A stretch of 64,000 bases of DNA, from positions 62,001 to 126,000 of the forward strand of contig NZ_JBEUMS010000014.1 in NCBI RefSeq assembly GCF_040543805.1, written 5' to 3'. Both the position numbers and the translations under genes were made by a program. Origin of the DNA: Arcicella rosea. Its GTDB lineage: Bacteria > Bacteroidota > Bacteroidia > Cytophagales > Spirosomataceae. Positions 34,343 to 42,890 of this stretch are shown in pieces (within the stretch, counting starts at the first letter, position 1; every line of letters starts with the position of its first letter). The notes beneath the pieces were generated by a model that made no database searches, was not told the origin of the DNA, and saw only the letters and a program-made list of their open reading frames with translations.

Positions 34343-35231
34343 CTTTCACCCATCTTTCACTTCTGATAAAAGCGGCTTTTGCTAAAAATACTTTTCTGTA
34401 ACCAAGTGGACTTTGTCCAGTTACTTGTTTGAACTGCTTGTTGAAATGTGAAATATTTCCAAAACCACTTTCAAAGCAAACTTCGGCTACTTGTTTTTCA
34501 GAATTTGCCAATAAATTACAAGCGTGTTTGATGCGATATTCGGTTACTAAATCTAGGAAGGTTTTCTTGGTGATTTTCTTGAAGTATCTACAAAAAGCCG
34601 TTTCTGTCATACTCGCTAAATGAGCGGCGGTTTCTAAATGGAGTTCTTGCGTGTAATTTTCGATGACATAAGCGTAAATTTTATTGATTCTATCTAAATC
34701 TACAGCCGACATTTCAAATTGCTTTGGTTCACTTTCAATCAATTTTAAATCATTAGAAATAGCAATTGTATTCAATAAATCTAGCAAACCAAGCATTCGT
34801 TGAAAAGGAGGAACATTCAAAAGAAAAACCATTTCCTTGGCAATTCTGTCTCTCGTTTTTCCAGTGATTTGTAGTCCTTGTTTCGCTTTTTCAAGGAGTA
34901 TTCTGATGGGTTCTATTTCTTGATTTTTAAAAAACATTTCACCCCAAACTTCTTCTTTAAATTGTACAACGATAGCCTGTGATGAATCTTCAGGGCCAAT
35001 TCCATCGTTTTTCCAACAATGCGGAATGTTTGGTCCTAACAAAACCAAATCACCTGCCTGAAAATCAGCCACGTTCGTTCCTACAAAACGTTTTCCCTCA
35101 CTTTTTACAATCAAAGTAAGTTCAAATTCTGGATGAAAATGAAAAGGAGCATCGAAATAAGAATAACTTAATTGTTTGAAGAAAATCGAGCTATTCGATG
35201 AATCACTCAATTGTTCAAAAGAAGCTTTCAT
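34329..35231 (-). CDS. AraC family transcriptional regulator with cupin sensor
   Basis: 300 residues. The N-terminal cupin has HFHPEFELTLIVKSEGKRFVG and FQAGDLVLLGPNIPHCW, suggesting sugar or small-ligand sensing. The C-terminal double HTH begins at about residue 190 (KIYAYVIENYTQELHLETAAHLASMTETAFCRYFKKITKKTF, with the second HTH in QVAEVCFESGFGNISHFNKQFKQVTGQSPLGYRK; patterns quoted in part: LASMTETAFCRYFKK and ESGFGNISHFNKQFK). The target is unknown. Convergent with the RDD gene and not obviously linked to its neighbours. Confidence 0.9.
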   Translation of the reverse strand: MKASFEQLSDSSNSSIFFKQLSYSYFDAPFHFHPEFELTLIVKSEGKRFVGTNVADFQAGDLVLLGPNIPHCWKNDGIGPEDSSQAIVVQFKEEVWGEMFFKNQEIEPIRILLEKAKQGLQITGKTRDRIAKEMVFLLNVPPFQRMLGLLDLLNTIAISNDLKLIESEPKQFEMSAVDLDRINKIYAYVIENYTQELHLETAAHLASMTETAFCRYFKKITKKTFLDLVTEYRIKHACNLLANSEKQVAEVCFESGFGNISHFNKQFKQVTGQSPLGYRKVFLAKAAFIRSERWVKASPQ

Positions 35232-35332
35232 TTATTGTAAATTTATCGAATTGATTGAAAACCAAAGTTTTAAGGTAAAAATGCACATATTTTACTAAAA
35301 AACCATAAAAAATCAATCAAATTGAAAAATGA

Positions 35333-35527
35333 TTAATGCTTCGGACAGCCACAATCTTTTTTCTTGAAGATTCCCCAAAGAAAGCCTTTTTTGCGACGAC
35401 GCTTCGTTTTTAAGCTCGAATGTGACTGGCTTTCAGCAATAGTAGTTTTTGTAGCACTTGTAGTAAATGCTTCACTTTCAACTTGTACACAAGAGAAAAG
35501 AACGGTAAGAAGAATTAATTTTTTCAT
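35333..35527 (-). CDS. Small exported basic protein with CGC tail
   Basis: 64 residues from MKKLILLTVLFSCVQ (35527), with a hydrophobic leader, a Ser/Thr-rich linker and a strongly basic C-terminus KTKRRRKKGFLWGIFKKKDCGCPKH. The leader may be an ordinary signal or a lipobox (LFSC). Short proteins ending in a basic stretch and CGCP are familiar in Cytophagales, but no function is known to me. An upstream ATG at 35557 would add ten residues. Confidence 0.6.
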   Translation of the reverse strand: MKKLILLTVLFSCVQVESEAFTTSATKTTIAESQSHSSLKTKRRRKKGFLWGIFKKKDCGCPKH

Positions 35528-35603
35528 CAGTGACAATGCTTTAATGATTTTAAACACAATGCTATTTCAACGAAAAAAACAGCAAAATTGGTATCACAAC
35601 AGT

Positions 35604-36047
35604 TTAAAACTTGCGAATTAACACAACAGCGATGATTAATAAAATAGCTCCAATAATTTTTCCAATCGAAATATGCTTTACTGGTAAATCAAATAATCCG
35701 AAATGGTCTAAAGCCATAGAAATTGCCATTTGTCCCGCTACAATTAAGCCGAAAGTAAATGCTACGCCCAATCTTGGAATCAAAATTACGACTGTACTCA
35801 CATAAAAAGCACCCAGAATTCCTGCAAACCAAACATACCAAGGTGCATTTTGTGCATGAGTAATTTGTTTGAGAGGCACTTTAGTAATGATCGCATAAAT
35901 GCCCAAAGTAATTAAACCCGTCAAGAATGATAAAAACGCCGCTAAAATTGGGTTTTCAACAATTTTAGTCATTTTTCCATTCAAACCAGCTTGTATCGGA
36001 AAAACCACTCCGCAAAGAAAAGCCAAAAACATAAAGAAGTATTGCAT
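35604..36047 (-). CDS. DMT family membrane protein, YdcZ (DUF606) type
   Basis: 147 residues with five hydrophobic helices (MFLAFLCGVVFPIQAGLNGKM, AFLSFLTGLITLGIYAII, WFAGILGAFYVSTVVILIPRLG, IGAILLIIAVVLI). The PIQAGLNGKM start and GAFYVSTVVILIPRLGVAFTF segment fit the half-size EamA/YdcZ transporters, which usually form dimers. The substrate is unknown. Divergent from the NCS2 permease with a 123-base gap. Confidence 0.85.
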   Translation of the reverse strand: MQYFFMFLAFLCGVVFPIQAGLNGKMTKIVENPILAAFLSFLTGLITLGIYAIITKVPLKQITHAQNAPWYVWFAGILGAFYVSTVVILIPRLGVAFTFGLIVAGQMAISMALDHFGLFDLPVKHISIGKIIGAILLIIAVVLIRKF

Positions 36048-36170
36048 CGTGAAATTTAATAAAAATAATTCATTGAGTACGTTTTTCGCAAAATCATATT
36101 TAAAGTTTGATAGTTCATTCTTATTGTCTTTCTGATGAACAATCCCTATTTTTAGACAAAAACCATTTAT

Positions 36171-37472
36171 ATGTCACCAACAACTAAAAAAACTGAAATA
36201 CTTGCAGGCATAAGTTCATTTTTAGCCACGATGTACATTATCATCGTCAATCCCTCTATACTTTCTCAAGCTGGAATGCCTTTTGATGCCGTGCTGACAG
36301 CCACCGTTTTACTTTCATTCTTTTGTAGTTTGATGATGGGCTTGTATGCGAAAAACCCAATTGTAGTTGCTCCGGGTATGGGAATGAATGCGTTTTTTAC
36401 ATTCACAGCCGTAAAAGGCATGGGGATTTCTTACCAAGTAGCTTTGGGAGCAGTGTTTTGGGCGGGTGTTTTTTTCTTGCTTTTATCGATTTTTAATTTG
36501 CGTACTTATATCGTAAAGGCGATTCCCAAACCACTTCGTTTTGCTATTTCTGCTGGAATTGGTTTGTTTATTAGTTTGATTGGTTTCGAAAATGCACATT
36601 TTATCGTTTCAAATCCTGCTACTTTGGTGAGCATTGCCAGTTTTCATAATCCGATTATCATTACTTTTTTAATTGGGTTATTACTAACTGCGATTTTGAT
36701 TGTTCGTGAAGTAAAAGGTGCAATCATTATCGGTATCATTATTACTACTTTGTTGGCAATTCCTATCGGAAGAATTTGGGGAGATGCTTCAGCCATTAAT
36801 TACGGACAAAAAACTTTAGTCAATTGGAATGGACTTGTCGCTTCTCCAGATTTTAGTTTACTTTTTCAATTAGACATCATTGGCTCTTTCAAATTTGCTT
36901 TGTTTCCTATCATTTTTGCTTTTGTGTTTACTGATATGTTTGATAGCCTTTCTACTTTTGTGGGTTTGGCAGAAGCTGCGTACTTGTATGATGAAAATGG
37001 CGAACCACGAAATATTAAACAGTCTTTATTGACAGACGCTGTCGCTACTTTGCTGGGTGGCATTTTAGGAACAAGTCCCGGAACTGCTTACATAGAATCA
37101 GCAGTAGGCATTGAACAAGGCGGAAGAAGAGGTTTAACCGCCATTACTGCTGGGATTTTGTTTTTGCCTTTTATGTTTTTATCGCCTTTATTGTCGGTGA
37201 TTCCTTCCATTGCTACGGCTCCAGCTTTGATACTTGTTGGAGTATTTATGATGAAACCCATTACCAAAATCAGTTGGTCGAAAATGGATGATGCCATTCC
37301 TGCTTTTCTAGCTTTGGTACTGATTCCTTTTTCTTATTCCATCACACAAGGAATTATTTGGGGTTTTCTTTCTTGGACAATCATAAAAGTATTCACTGGA
37401 AAACACAAAGAAGTCTCAACCGCACTTTGGGTGATTGATGCCTTTGCAATCTTGTCTTTAGGGATAAGTTAG
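36171..37472 (+). CDS. NCS2 family purine permease (AzgA/PbuG-like)
   Basis: 433 residues and about 12 membrane helices. The AzgA-branch signatures are visible: EILAGISSFLATMYIIIVNPSIL, VVAPGMGMNAFFTFTAV, FTDMFDSLSTFVGLAE and GTSPGTAYIESAVGIEQGGRRGLTA. These proton symporters take up hypoxanthine, guanine or adenine. An exported MTA/SAH nucleosidase follows on the same strand; that enzyme would release adenine outside, so joint use in purine salvage is plausible (inference). Confidence 0.9.
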   Translation: MSPTTKKTEILAGISSFLATMYIIIVNPSILSQAGMPFDAVLTATVLLSFFCSLMMGLYAKNPIVVAPGMGMNAFFTFTAVKGMGISYQVALGAVFWAGVFFLLLSIFNLRTYIVKAIPKPLRFAISAGIGLFISLIGFENAHFIVSNPATLVSIASFHNPIIITFLIGLLLTAILIVREVKGAIIIGIIITTLLAIPIGRIWGDASAINYGQKTLVNWNGLVASPDFSLLFQLDIIGSFKFALFPIIFAFVFTDMFDSLSTFVGLAEAAYLYDENGEPRNIKQSLLTDAVATLLGGILGTSPGTAYIESAVGIEQGGRRGLTAITAGILFLPFMFLSPLLSVIPSIATAPALILVGVFMMKPITKISWSKMDDAIPAFLALVLIPFSYSITQGIIWGFLSWTIIKVFTGKHKEVSTALWVIDAFAILSLGIS

Positions 37473-37538
37473 CGGTGAGCTATAAGCTTTGAGAAGAAGG
37501 AGTAAACTTTTATTCCAAATTCATATTGATTTAATTTC

Positions 37539-37571
37539 ACTCATGGCATGACTTAGAGTCATGCCATGAGT
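37539..37571. promoter_or_regulatory. Perfect 15-bp inverted repeat before the nucleosidase
   Basis: ACTCATGGCATGACT, loop TAG, AGTCATGCCATGAGT. It lies between the permease stop and the nucleosidase start. The following TATTCATTTT is only partly T-rich, so it may be a terminator, attenuator or operator. Confidence 0.5.
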
Positions 37572-37622
37572 ATTCATTTTAAGCATACATTTTCAAATCA
37601 ACATACTTTCAAATTACTTCCC

Positions 37623-38408
37623 ATGAAAAAATTACTTTTCCTTCTCTTCATCAGTTTACAAATTCAAGCTCAAAAGCCTTTAACGGCTATTTTGGGGGCT
37701 TTTAGTCAGGAAGTAAAATTATTGGAAGATTCACTGAGCAATAAAAAAGAAGTAAATCTAAAAGGCATTCGTTTCTTGACGGGCGAATTACGTGGACGTT
37801 CAGTTGTGGTAGCTTTAACGGGCGTTGGTAAAGTAAATGCCGCTATGACGACAAGTATTTTATTGATGAAATGGAATCCTGAACAATTGATTTTTACAGG
37901 AATTGCAGGTGGGATTCATCCAGATTTACAACCGGGCGATATTGTAATTGCAAAAGCTACTTTTGAACACGATTTTGGCAAAATAGATTCTACAGGTTTT
38001 ACCTTGCGTGCTACTCGAAATCCTGCATATATTGAATTAAATCCGATTTACTTTCCTGCGGATGAAATCTTACTGAAAAAAGCACAAAGTATTTCCAATA
38101 AAACACCTTATAAATCTGTCGGAAACAGAAACTTAAAAGTAATGACTGGAACAATTGCCACAGGCGATGTTTTTGTGAATTCAAATCAGAAAGTAGAAGA
38201 ATTAAGACTAAAATACGGTGCAGATGCTACCGAAATGGAAGGTGCTGCCGTGGCACAAGTATGTTATCAACAAAAAATTCCTTGTTTGGTCATCAGAAGT
38301 ATTAGCGATAATGCCAATTCAAAAGCACATTTAGATATGAAAACCTTTGAATTTGTGGCAGCATACAATTCAGCTAGTTTGGTTTTGGGGATTTTAGGAA
38401 GTTTGTAA
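37623..38408 (+). CDS. Exported 5'-methylthioadenosine/S-adenosylhomocysteine nucleosidase-like protein
   Basis: 261 residues: signal peptide MKKLLFLLFISLQIQAQ, then a purine-nucleoside-phosphorylase fold (AILGAFSQEVKLLEDSL, VVVALTGVGKVNAAMTTSILL, FTGIAGGIHPDLQPGDIV, ATEMEGAAVAQVCYQ with ribose-binding Met-Glu, and RSISDNAN with the catalytic Asp). Cytoplasmic MTAN normally lacks a signal, so this copy appears periplasmic. The ATG at 37623 is chosen because the signal peptide begins there; the upstream ATG at 37566 sits inside a perfect palindrome. It follows a purine permease. Confidence 0.88.
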   Translation: MKKLLFLLFISLQIQAQKPLTAILGAFSQEVKLLEDSLSNKKEVNLKGIRFLTGELRGRSVVVALTGVGKVNAAMTTSILLMKWNPEQLIFTGIAGGIHPDLQPGDIVIAKATFEHDFGKIDSTGFTLRATRNPAYIELNPIYFPADEILLKKAQSISNKTPYKSVGNRNLKVMTGTIATGDVFVNSNQKVEELRLKYGADATEMEGAAVAQVCYQQKIPCLVIRSISDNANSKAHLDMKTFEFVAAYNSASLVLGILGSL

Positions 38409-38637
38409 AAGTTAATGATTGTTAATAGAAAAACTATTTTTGTTGAGAAAAGCGTTCTTTCTTTTTAGATGTTAGAAGCAAGAGACAAGAAGCAAGACTG
38501 TGGACTTGAAGATTTAGGACTGGAGGAATTTGGAATTTTAAAAACAAGCTTCAAGACTTTAGGATTTTGGACTTAAATTATAAATATAAGAAACAAAAAA
38601 GCTAAAAGCTCATTACTCATAGCTCAAGGCTAATAAT
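38409..38637. other. Intergenic region with AAGCAAGA-type repeats
   Basis: 229 bases with the short repeats GAAGCAAGA (twice near 38470-38495), GAAGATTTAGGACT (also present inverted near 58836-58849) and AGCTAAAAGCTC...ATAGCTC near 38600-38630. It looks like worn repeat material; no gene. Confidence 0.45.
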
Positions 38638-39918
38638 ATGAATTCAAAAACACTCAGAATATTCGTTGCACTTTCTGTACTTCTTTTGGGAGGAGTAATT
38701 ATTGTACAGTATTATTGGTTTCGTCAGGCTTATGATATACAAGACCGTGATTTTGACCAGCGAGCAACTTCCGCTTTGCGAGTAGTGAGTAAACGACTGT
38801 TGGATTTTAATAAAAATCCCAATAATAAATTGATTGACCCTGTCGAGCGAATTACTTCAAATTATTATACCGTTCAGGTAAATGATACAATTAATCACAT
38901 GATTTTGGAGGAGTTTCTAAAACAGGAATTTGCTCATAATGATATTCGCCTCAATTTTGAATTTGGTGTTTATGACTGCTTGAAAGATGACATCAATTAT
39001 ACTTCTTTTGTTTGTCATTCTGAAAATTGCGACCGTTCAGATTCTACCAGTAATTATCATTTTCCCGATTTGAAAATTCATAATTATTACTTTGGTGTTC
39101 ATTTTCCTGATAAAAAATTATTCCTTTTAAGCGATCTCGACAATTGGTTTGTTTCTTCGGCAATTTTGTTGGTTGTGATGGCTTTTTTCGTGTATGCTTT
39201 GATGTTGATTTTCAAGCAAAAAAGGCTTTCTGAAATTCAGAACGACTTTATCAATAATATGACGCATGAATTCAAAACGCCTATTTCAACCATTTCTATT
39301 TCCAGTGAAGTACTGATGAAACCAGAAATTGTGAATACTCCTGAACGATTATTAAGCTATGCAGCCATTATCAGGAAAGAAGCGGCTCGTCTGAAAAAAA
39401 ATGTAGATACCGTTTTGCAAACTGCCAACATTGCCCAGAAAATTGATAAACTTAATTTTGAAGAAGTAGATATTAATGAATTAATTGAAGATTTGTCTAT
39501 CAATTGTGAGCCATTATTTAAGGAGAAAAACGGAGAATTAATTGTTGAATTGAAAGCCCAAAATGCCTTAATCAAAGCCGACAGGTTACATTTTACTAAT
39601 ATTATTCACAATTTAATTGACAACGGTGTTAAATATTGCGAACGAAAACCTCTTATTAAGATTTCTTCAGAAAATATTGGTAACAACTTGGTGATTTCTA
39701 TTAAAGACAATGGTATTGGGATTTCGGATAGAGACCAAAAACAAGTGTTTAACAAATTCTTTAGAGTACATACTGGTGATGTTCACAATGTAAAAGGTTT
39801 TGGACTTGGGCTTTATTATGTGAAAGAAATGGTGGAAGGTCATAAAGGAAGAATAGAATTGAAAAGTAAAATTGGGGAAGGTTGTGAGTTTAGATTATTC
39901 ATTCCCTACATTGTTTAA
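38638..39918 (+). CDS. Sensor histidine kinase (orphan)
   Basis: 426 residues. Helix 1 at about 8-24, a periplasmic domain of about 145 residues with four Cys (VYDC, FVC, ENCD), helix 2 at about 172-192, then the HisKA domain with phosphoacceptor His210 in NNMTHEFKTPIS, the N-box IIHNLIDNGVKY, G1 IKDNGIGIS and G2 KGFGLGLYYVKEM. No HAMP domain is evident. The adjacent genes encode no response regulator, so its partner lies elsewhere. Terminated by a hairpin. Confidence 0.93.
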   Translation: MNSKTLRIFVALSVLLLGGVIIVQYYWFRQAYDIQDRDFDQRATSALRVVSKRLLDFNKNPNNKLIDPVERITSNYYTVQVNDTINHMILEEFLKQEFAHNDIRLNFEFGVYDCLKDDINYTSFVCHSENCDRSDSTSNYHFPDLKIHNYYFGVHFPDKKLFLLSDLDNWFVSSAILLVVMAFFVYALMLIFKQKRLSEIQNDFINNMTHEFKTPISTISISSEVLMKPEIVNTPERLLSYAAIIRKEAARLKKNVDTVLQTANIAQKIDKLNFEEVDINELIEDLSINCEPLFKEKNGELIVELKAQNALIKADRLHFTNIIHNLIDNGVKYCERKPLIKISSENIGNNLVISIKDNGIGISDRDQKQVFNKFFRVHTGDVHNVKGFGLGLYYVKEMVEGHKGRIELKSKIGEGCEFRLFIPYIV

Positions 39919-39921
39919 ATC

Positions 39922-39955
39922 AAAAAAGGTATCGACAAATGCCGATACCTTTCTG
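39922..39955. terminator. Terminator after the histidine kinase
   Basis: AAAGGTATCG and CGATACCTTT form a 10-bp stem with an A-run before and TTTCT after; it can serve the kinase and the convergent DUF6515 gene. Confidence 0.75.
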
Positions 39956-39968
39956 AAAACCTAAACAC

Positions 39969-40724
39969 CTAACTAATGATTTTTATTACTTCGTACCAGA
40001 TTTCTCCGTTTTGTAAAACTGCTCTATATTGAACCCCATCAACGATATAATACGTATCACCATTGATTTGTAATTTCTCATAACCATCAGGAATACTTTC
40101 AACCAAAGCACCGATTGGAGGAGGAACCACTACGTAATCGTTGTTTTGATATTCATAATACGCTCCATTATAATAATGATAAGGACGATTATAAAGATTA
40201 AAAACTCTGTGTTCACGTGGTAAATATTGTACTCTAATACCTATCGGTGCTGGCGTAACCATGTATGTGTTTTGGTACGGTCTGTAATAAACACCATTGT
40301 TATAACGGAAATTTATTCCTCCGAACGAAACAGAAATAGAAGTACTCGGGGCAACATTTACTACCGTGTTACGTCTTGGTAAAGAAGCATAACGCCAGTT
40401 TGGAGTACTGTTTCTATAAATTACAGTTGTTTGTGGTCTTCTGTTAACAACTACTTTACGGTTATCGTATCTGTCGCCACCACGGTTATTGTCGTATCTG
40501 TCATTACCACGGTTATCGTCTCTGCCTCGTCCATGATTTCCATTGTCGTGTTTTTCTTTTTTGCCTTTGTCGTCTCTTCCTCTATCACCATGTGGATTTT
40601 GAGCGTTACCAGCAAAAGAACTACCAAGCCCTATACTTGCCATCAAAATAAGCGTGGCTAATGTGATTTTACTTTTAGAACCAACTTCTACTGAAGTGTT
40701 AGGTTGAATGTGCATTGCTTTCAT
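39969..40724 (-). CDS. DUF6515 family secreted protein with Arg/Asp/Gly-rich region
   Basis: 251 residues. After a signal ending about SSFAGNAQ comes a low-complexity stretch (residues about 44-90) of GRDD, GNDRYDNNRGG repeats. The C-terminal half carries three similar beta units: YNNGVYYRPYQNTYMVTPAPIG, YYNGAYYEYQNNDYVVVPPPIG and INGDTYYIVDGVQYR, the DUF6515 pattern. Probably secreted or cell-surface; the function is unknown. Confidence 0.82.
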   Translation of the reverse strand: MKAMHIQPNTSVEVGSKSKITLATLILMASIGLGSSFAGNAQNPHGDRGRDDKGKKEKHDNGNHGRGRDDNRGNDRYDNNRGGDRYDNRKVVVNRRPQTTVIYRNSTPNWRYASLPRRNTVVNVAPSTSISVSFGGINFRYNNGVYYRPYQNTYMVTPAPIGIRVQYLPREHRVFNLYNRPYHYYNGAYYEYQNNDYVVVPPPIGALVESIPDGYEKLQINGDTYYIVDGVQYRAVLQNGEIWYEVIKIIS

Positions 40725-40875
40725 AATCGTGTTTTTTTAATTTTATGTCGTTTAGATTGGGTATGATTTTAATAGTTTAGTCTATATCATTTCATTAACA
40801 ATCATTAACATTTGAGTAAATTGAGCATTTATTGGCTTAAACAAAATCATTTAAACCCTTCTAAAAAAATAACAG

Positions 40876-41772
40876 ATGAGAAAGTACCTTATTTTAATCT
40901 ATTTATTAAACGGTTGTTTTTTTTCAATCTTCGCTCAAAAAAAAGCTGATAAGCAAGAATGGATAAAACTATTTAACGGTAAAAACTTGGATGGCTGGGA
41001 CATCAAAATTGCTGGTGAAAACCTCAATGTAAATTATAAAAATACTTTTCGTGTAGAGAACGGCATGATGCGTATTGCTTATGACCAATACAAAACTTTT
41101 GATGATAAGTTTGGGCATATTTATTACAAAACGCCATATTCTTATTATATCATTCGCTTTGAATATCGTTTTCAAGGAGAACAACTGGCTGGTGGTGCAT
41201 CATGGAATGTAAGAAATAGCGGTGTAATGTTGCACTCTCAATCAGCTAAAAGTTTATCAAAAGGACAATCTTTCCCAGTTTCTTTGGAATTACAATTATT
41301 AGGTGGTTTAGGAAAAGGTGAGCGTCATACTGGAAATTTATGTACGCCGGGTACAGAAGTATATATGAATGGAAAAATAGTAACTGACCATTGTACAGAT
41401 TCACATTCAAAAACATATCACGGCGACCAATGGGTGAAAGCTGAGGCAATTGTATATGGCGATTCGTTGATTCATCATATCATTGAAGGCGACACAGTAT
41501 TGACTTTCGAAAAATTACACATCGGCGGAGGTTTTGTTAGTCCTGATTATGATTGGAAACAAGCTAAGATTGATAATGGAGCAGAATGGATTAAAAAAGA
41601 TGGACAACCATTGAAAGGTGGTTATATCGCAATGCAAGCAGAAAGCCATGCCATTGATTTCCGTAATATAGAATTGCTGAATTTAAAAGGATGTACCGAC
41701 CCAAAAGCAAGCAATTACAAATCTTATTATAAAGAATCTGACAATAAAAGCTGTACTTATCGCAAAAAATAA
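40876..41772 (+). CDS. DUF1080 (3-keto-disaccharide hydrolase-type) secreted protein
   Basis: 298 residues with a signal peptide (YLILIYLLNGCFFSIFAQ) and a concanavalin-like DUF1080 domain: WIKLFNGKNLDGWDIKI, FRVENGMMRIAY, YIIRFEYRF, SGVMLHSQS, ELQLLGGL, and a C-terminal GGYIAMQAESHAIDFRNIELL. Some members hydrolyse 3-keto-glycosides. A C-terminal extension GCTDPKASNYKSYY...SCTY has paired Cys and may be an extra small domain. Convergent with the DUF2934 gene. Confidence 0.88.
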   Translation: MRKYLILIYLLNGCFFSIFAQKKADKQEWIKLFNGKNLDGWDIKIAGENLNVNYKNTFRVENGMMRIAYDQYKTFDDKFGHIYYKTPYSYYIIRFEYRFQGEQLAGGASWNVRNSGVMLHSQSAKSLSKGQSFPVSLELQLLGGLGKGERHTGNLCTPGTEVYMNGKIVTDHCTDSHSKTYHGDQWVKAEAIVYGDSLIHHIIEGDTVLTFEKLHIGGGFVSPDYDWKQAKIDNGAEWIKKDGQPLKGGYIAMQAESHAIDFRNIELLNLKGCTDPKASNYKSYYKESDNKSCTYRKK

Positions 41773-41779
41773 TGACGTT

Positions 41780-42061
41780 TTACTTGTTCCATTTTTCAAT
41801 ACATTCTTGTTCGGCTTTTAGCCAATGGTCGAGCGCTCTGCCACGTGGGCGACGTTCTTCAAGATAAATTTCGTAAGCACGCAATTTTATTTGTTCAAAA
41901 CGCTGAACATCTTGCCAGAAAAACTCACAAGTATTTTGTTCAACATCAAAAGGGGGATTAGGAAAAAAATCCTGTCTCCCTTCAATGTCTGCTGTATGTC
42001 GATAGCAAAGGTGTTTTTTAGGGCAAGCCTCTCCTTTGCACATGGTTATATCGTATAGCAT
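41780..42061 (-). CDS. Small Cys-rich protein with DUF2934-like C-terminus
   Basis: 93 residues. The N-terminal CKGEACPKKHLC and later NTCEFFW offer four Cys that could bind metal. The C-terminal IKLRAYEIYLEERRPRGRALDHWLKAEQE matches the DUF2934 helix pair (key residues RAYEIY, GRALDHWLKAE). No function is known. It may be monocistronic; the gap to rplK is 391 bases. Confidence 0.75.
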   Translation of the reverse strand: MLYDITMCKGEACPKKHLCYRHTADIEGRQDFFPNPPFDVEQNTCEFFWQDVQRFEQIKLRAYEIYLEERRPRGRALDHWLKAEQECIEKWNK

Positions 42062-42237
42062 TATTTTGACATTAAATAGAAATATTGTTCGCTCAATAAT
42101 TTCAACATAATTTATTGAATTTCGCTGAATTATCTTCTTTAAATTAATTTTACTCCGTCTTTTATCAAATTATTCCGACAGATATTGTCTTTTAAAGCAC
42201 TTCATTGAAAAAAACTCATCAAAATCTTTCATAACTA

Positions 42238-42268
42238 TTTGTATATTAAGAAGAAAGCCGTAATTTTG
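42238..42268 (+). promoter_or_regulatory. Promoter of rplKAJL
   Basis: TTTG (42238-42241), 19 bases, TAATTTTG (42261-42268): exact match to the Bacteroidota housekeeping consensus TTTG-N19-TAnnTTTG, giving a leader of about 175 bases before rplK. Confidence 0.8.
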
Positions 42269-42274
42269 CAGTCC

Positions 42275-42452
42275 GTTTCATAGACCAGTTAGGTAAAAAG
42301 TATGAATAAGTACTTTCAAATGACTGTGAATCAGATTGTTTAGTTACAAAATAATCTACATGAAATAGACCGAGGATTTTCAGGTAAGGAAGCTTCCACC
42401 CTTATTGGCAGAAAATTTTCAATAACTCAAACGATTTTAAATTTTTACCATA
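42275..42452 (+). other. rplK operon leader
   Basis: About 175 bases of presumed 5' UTR. It contains the perfect palindrome GGAAGCTTCC (42388-42397) inside GGTAAGG...CCTTATTGG and a direct repeat ATAGACC (42289 and 42365 areas). In E. coli ribosomal protein L1 represses this operon by binding the leader; a similar site here is possible but not shown. Confidence 0.4.
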
Positions 42453-42890
42453 ATGGCAAAAGAAATAGCAGGCTACGTAAAGTTGCAATGCAAAGGTGGT
42501 GCCGCTAACCCATCACCCCCAATTGGTCCAGCCTTGGGTTCTAAGGGTTTGAATATCATGGAGTTCTGTAAGCAGTTCAATGCTAGAACACAAGATAAAC
42601 CAGGTGTTATTCTTCCTGTTTTGATTACTTACTACAAAGACAAATCTTTTGATTTCGTAGTTAAGACTCCTCCTGCACCAATTTTGTTGTTGGAAGCAGC
42701 GAAAGTAAAATTGGGTTCTGCTCAGCCAAACTTGAAAAAAGTTGGTTCAGTATCTTGGGATCAAGTTCGTACTATCGCAGAAACAAAAATGCCTGATTTA
42801 AACTGTTTCACCATCGAATCAGCAATGAGCATGGTAGCAGGTACAGCTCGCTCAATGGGCTTGAACGTAACAGGAGAAAAACCTTTCTAA
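42453..42890 (+). CDS. rplK: 50S ribosomal protein L11
   Basis: 145-residue L11, which binds 23S rRNA at the GTPase centre. Typical start MAKEIAGYVKLQCKGGAANPSPPIGPALGSKG (signature GGAANPSPPIGPALG), KSFDFVVKTPPAPILL and the C-terminal rRNA-binding TIESAMSMVAGTARSMG. First gene of the operon; normally preceded by secE and nusG, which are not upstream here. Confidence 0.98.
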   Translation: MAKEIAGYVKLQCKGGAANPSPPIGPALGSKGLNIMEFCKQFNARTQDKPGVILPVLITYYKDKSFDFVVKTPPAPILLLEAAKVKLGSAQPNLKKVGSVSWDQVRTIAETKMPDLNCFTIESAMSMVAGTARSMGLNVTGEKPF

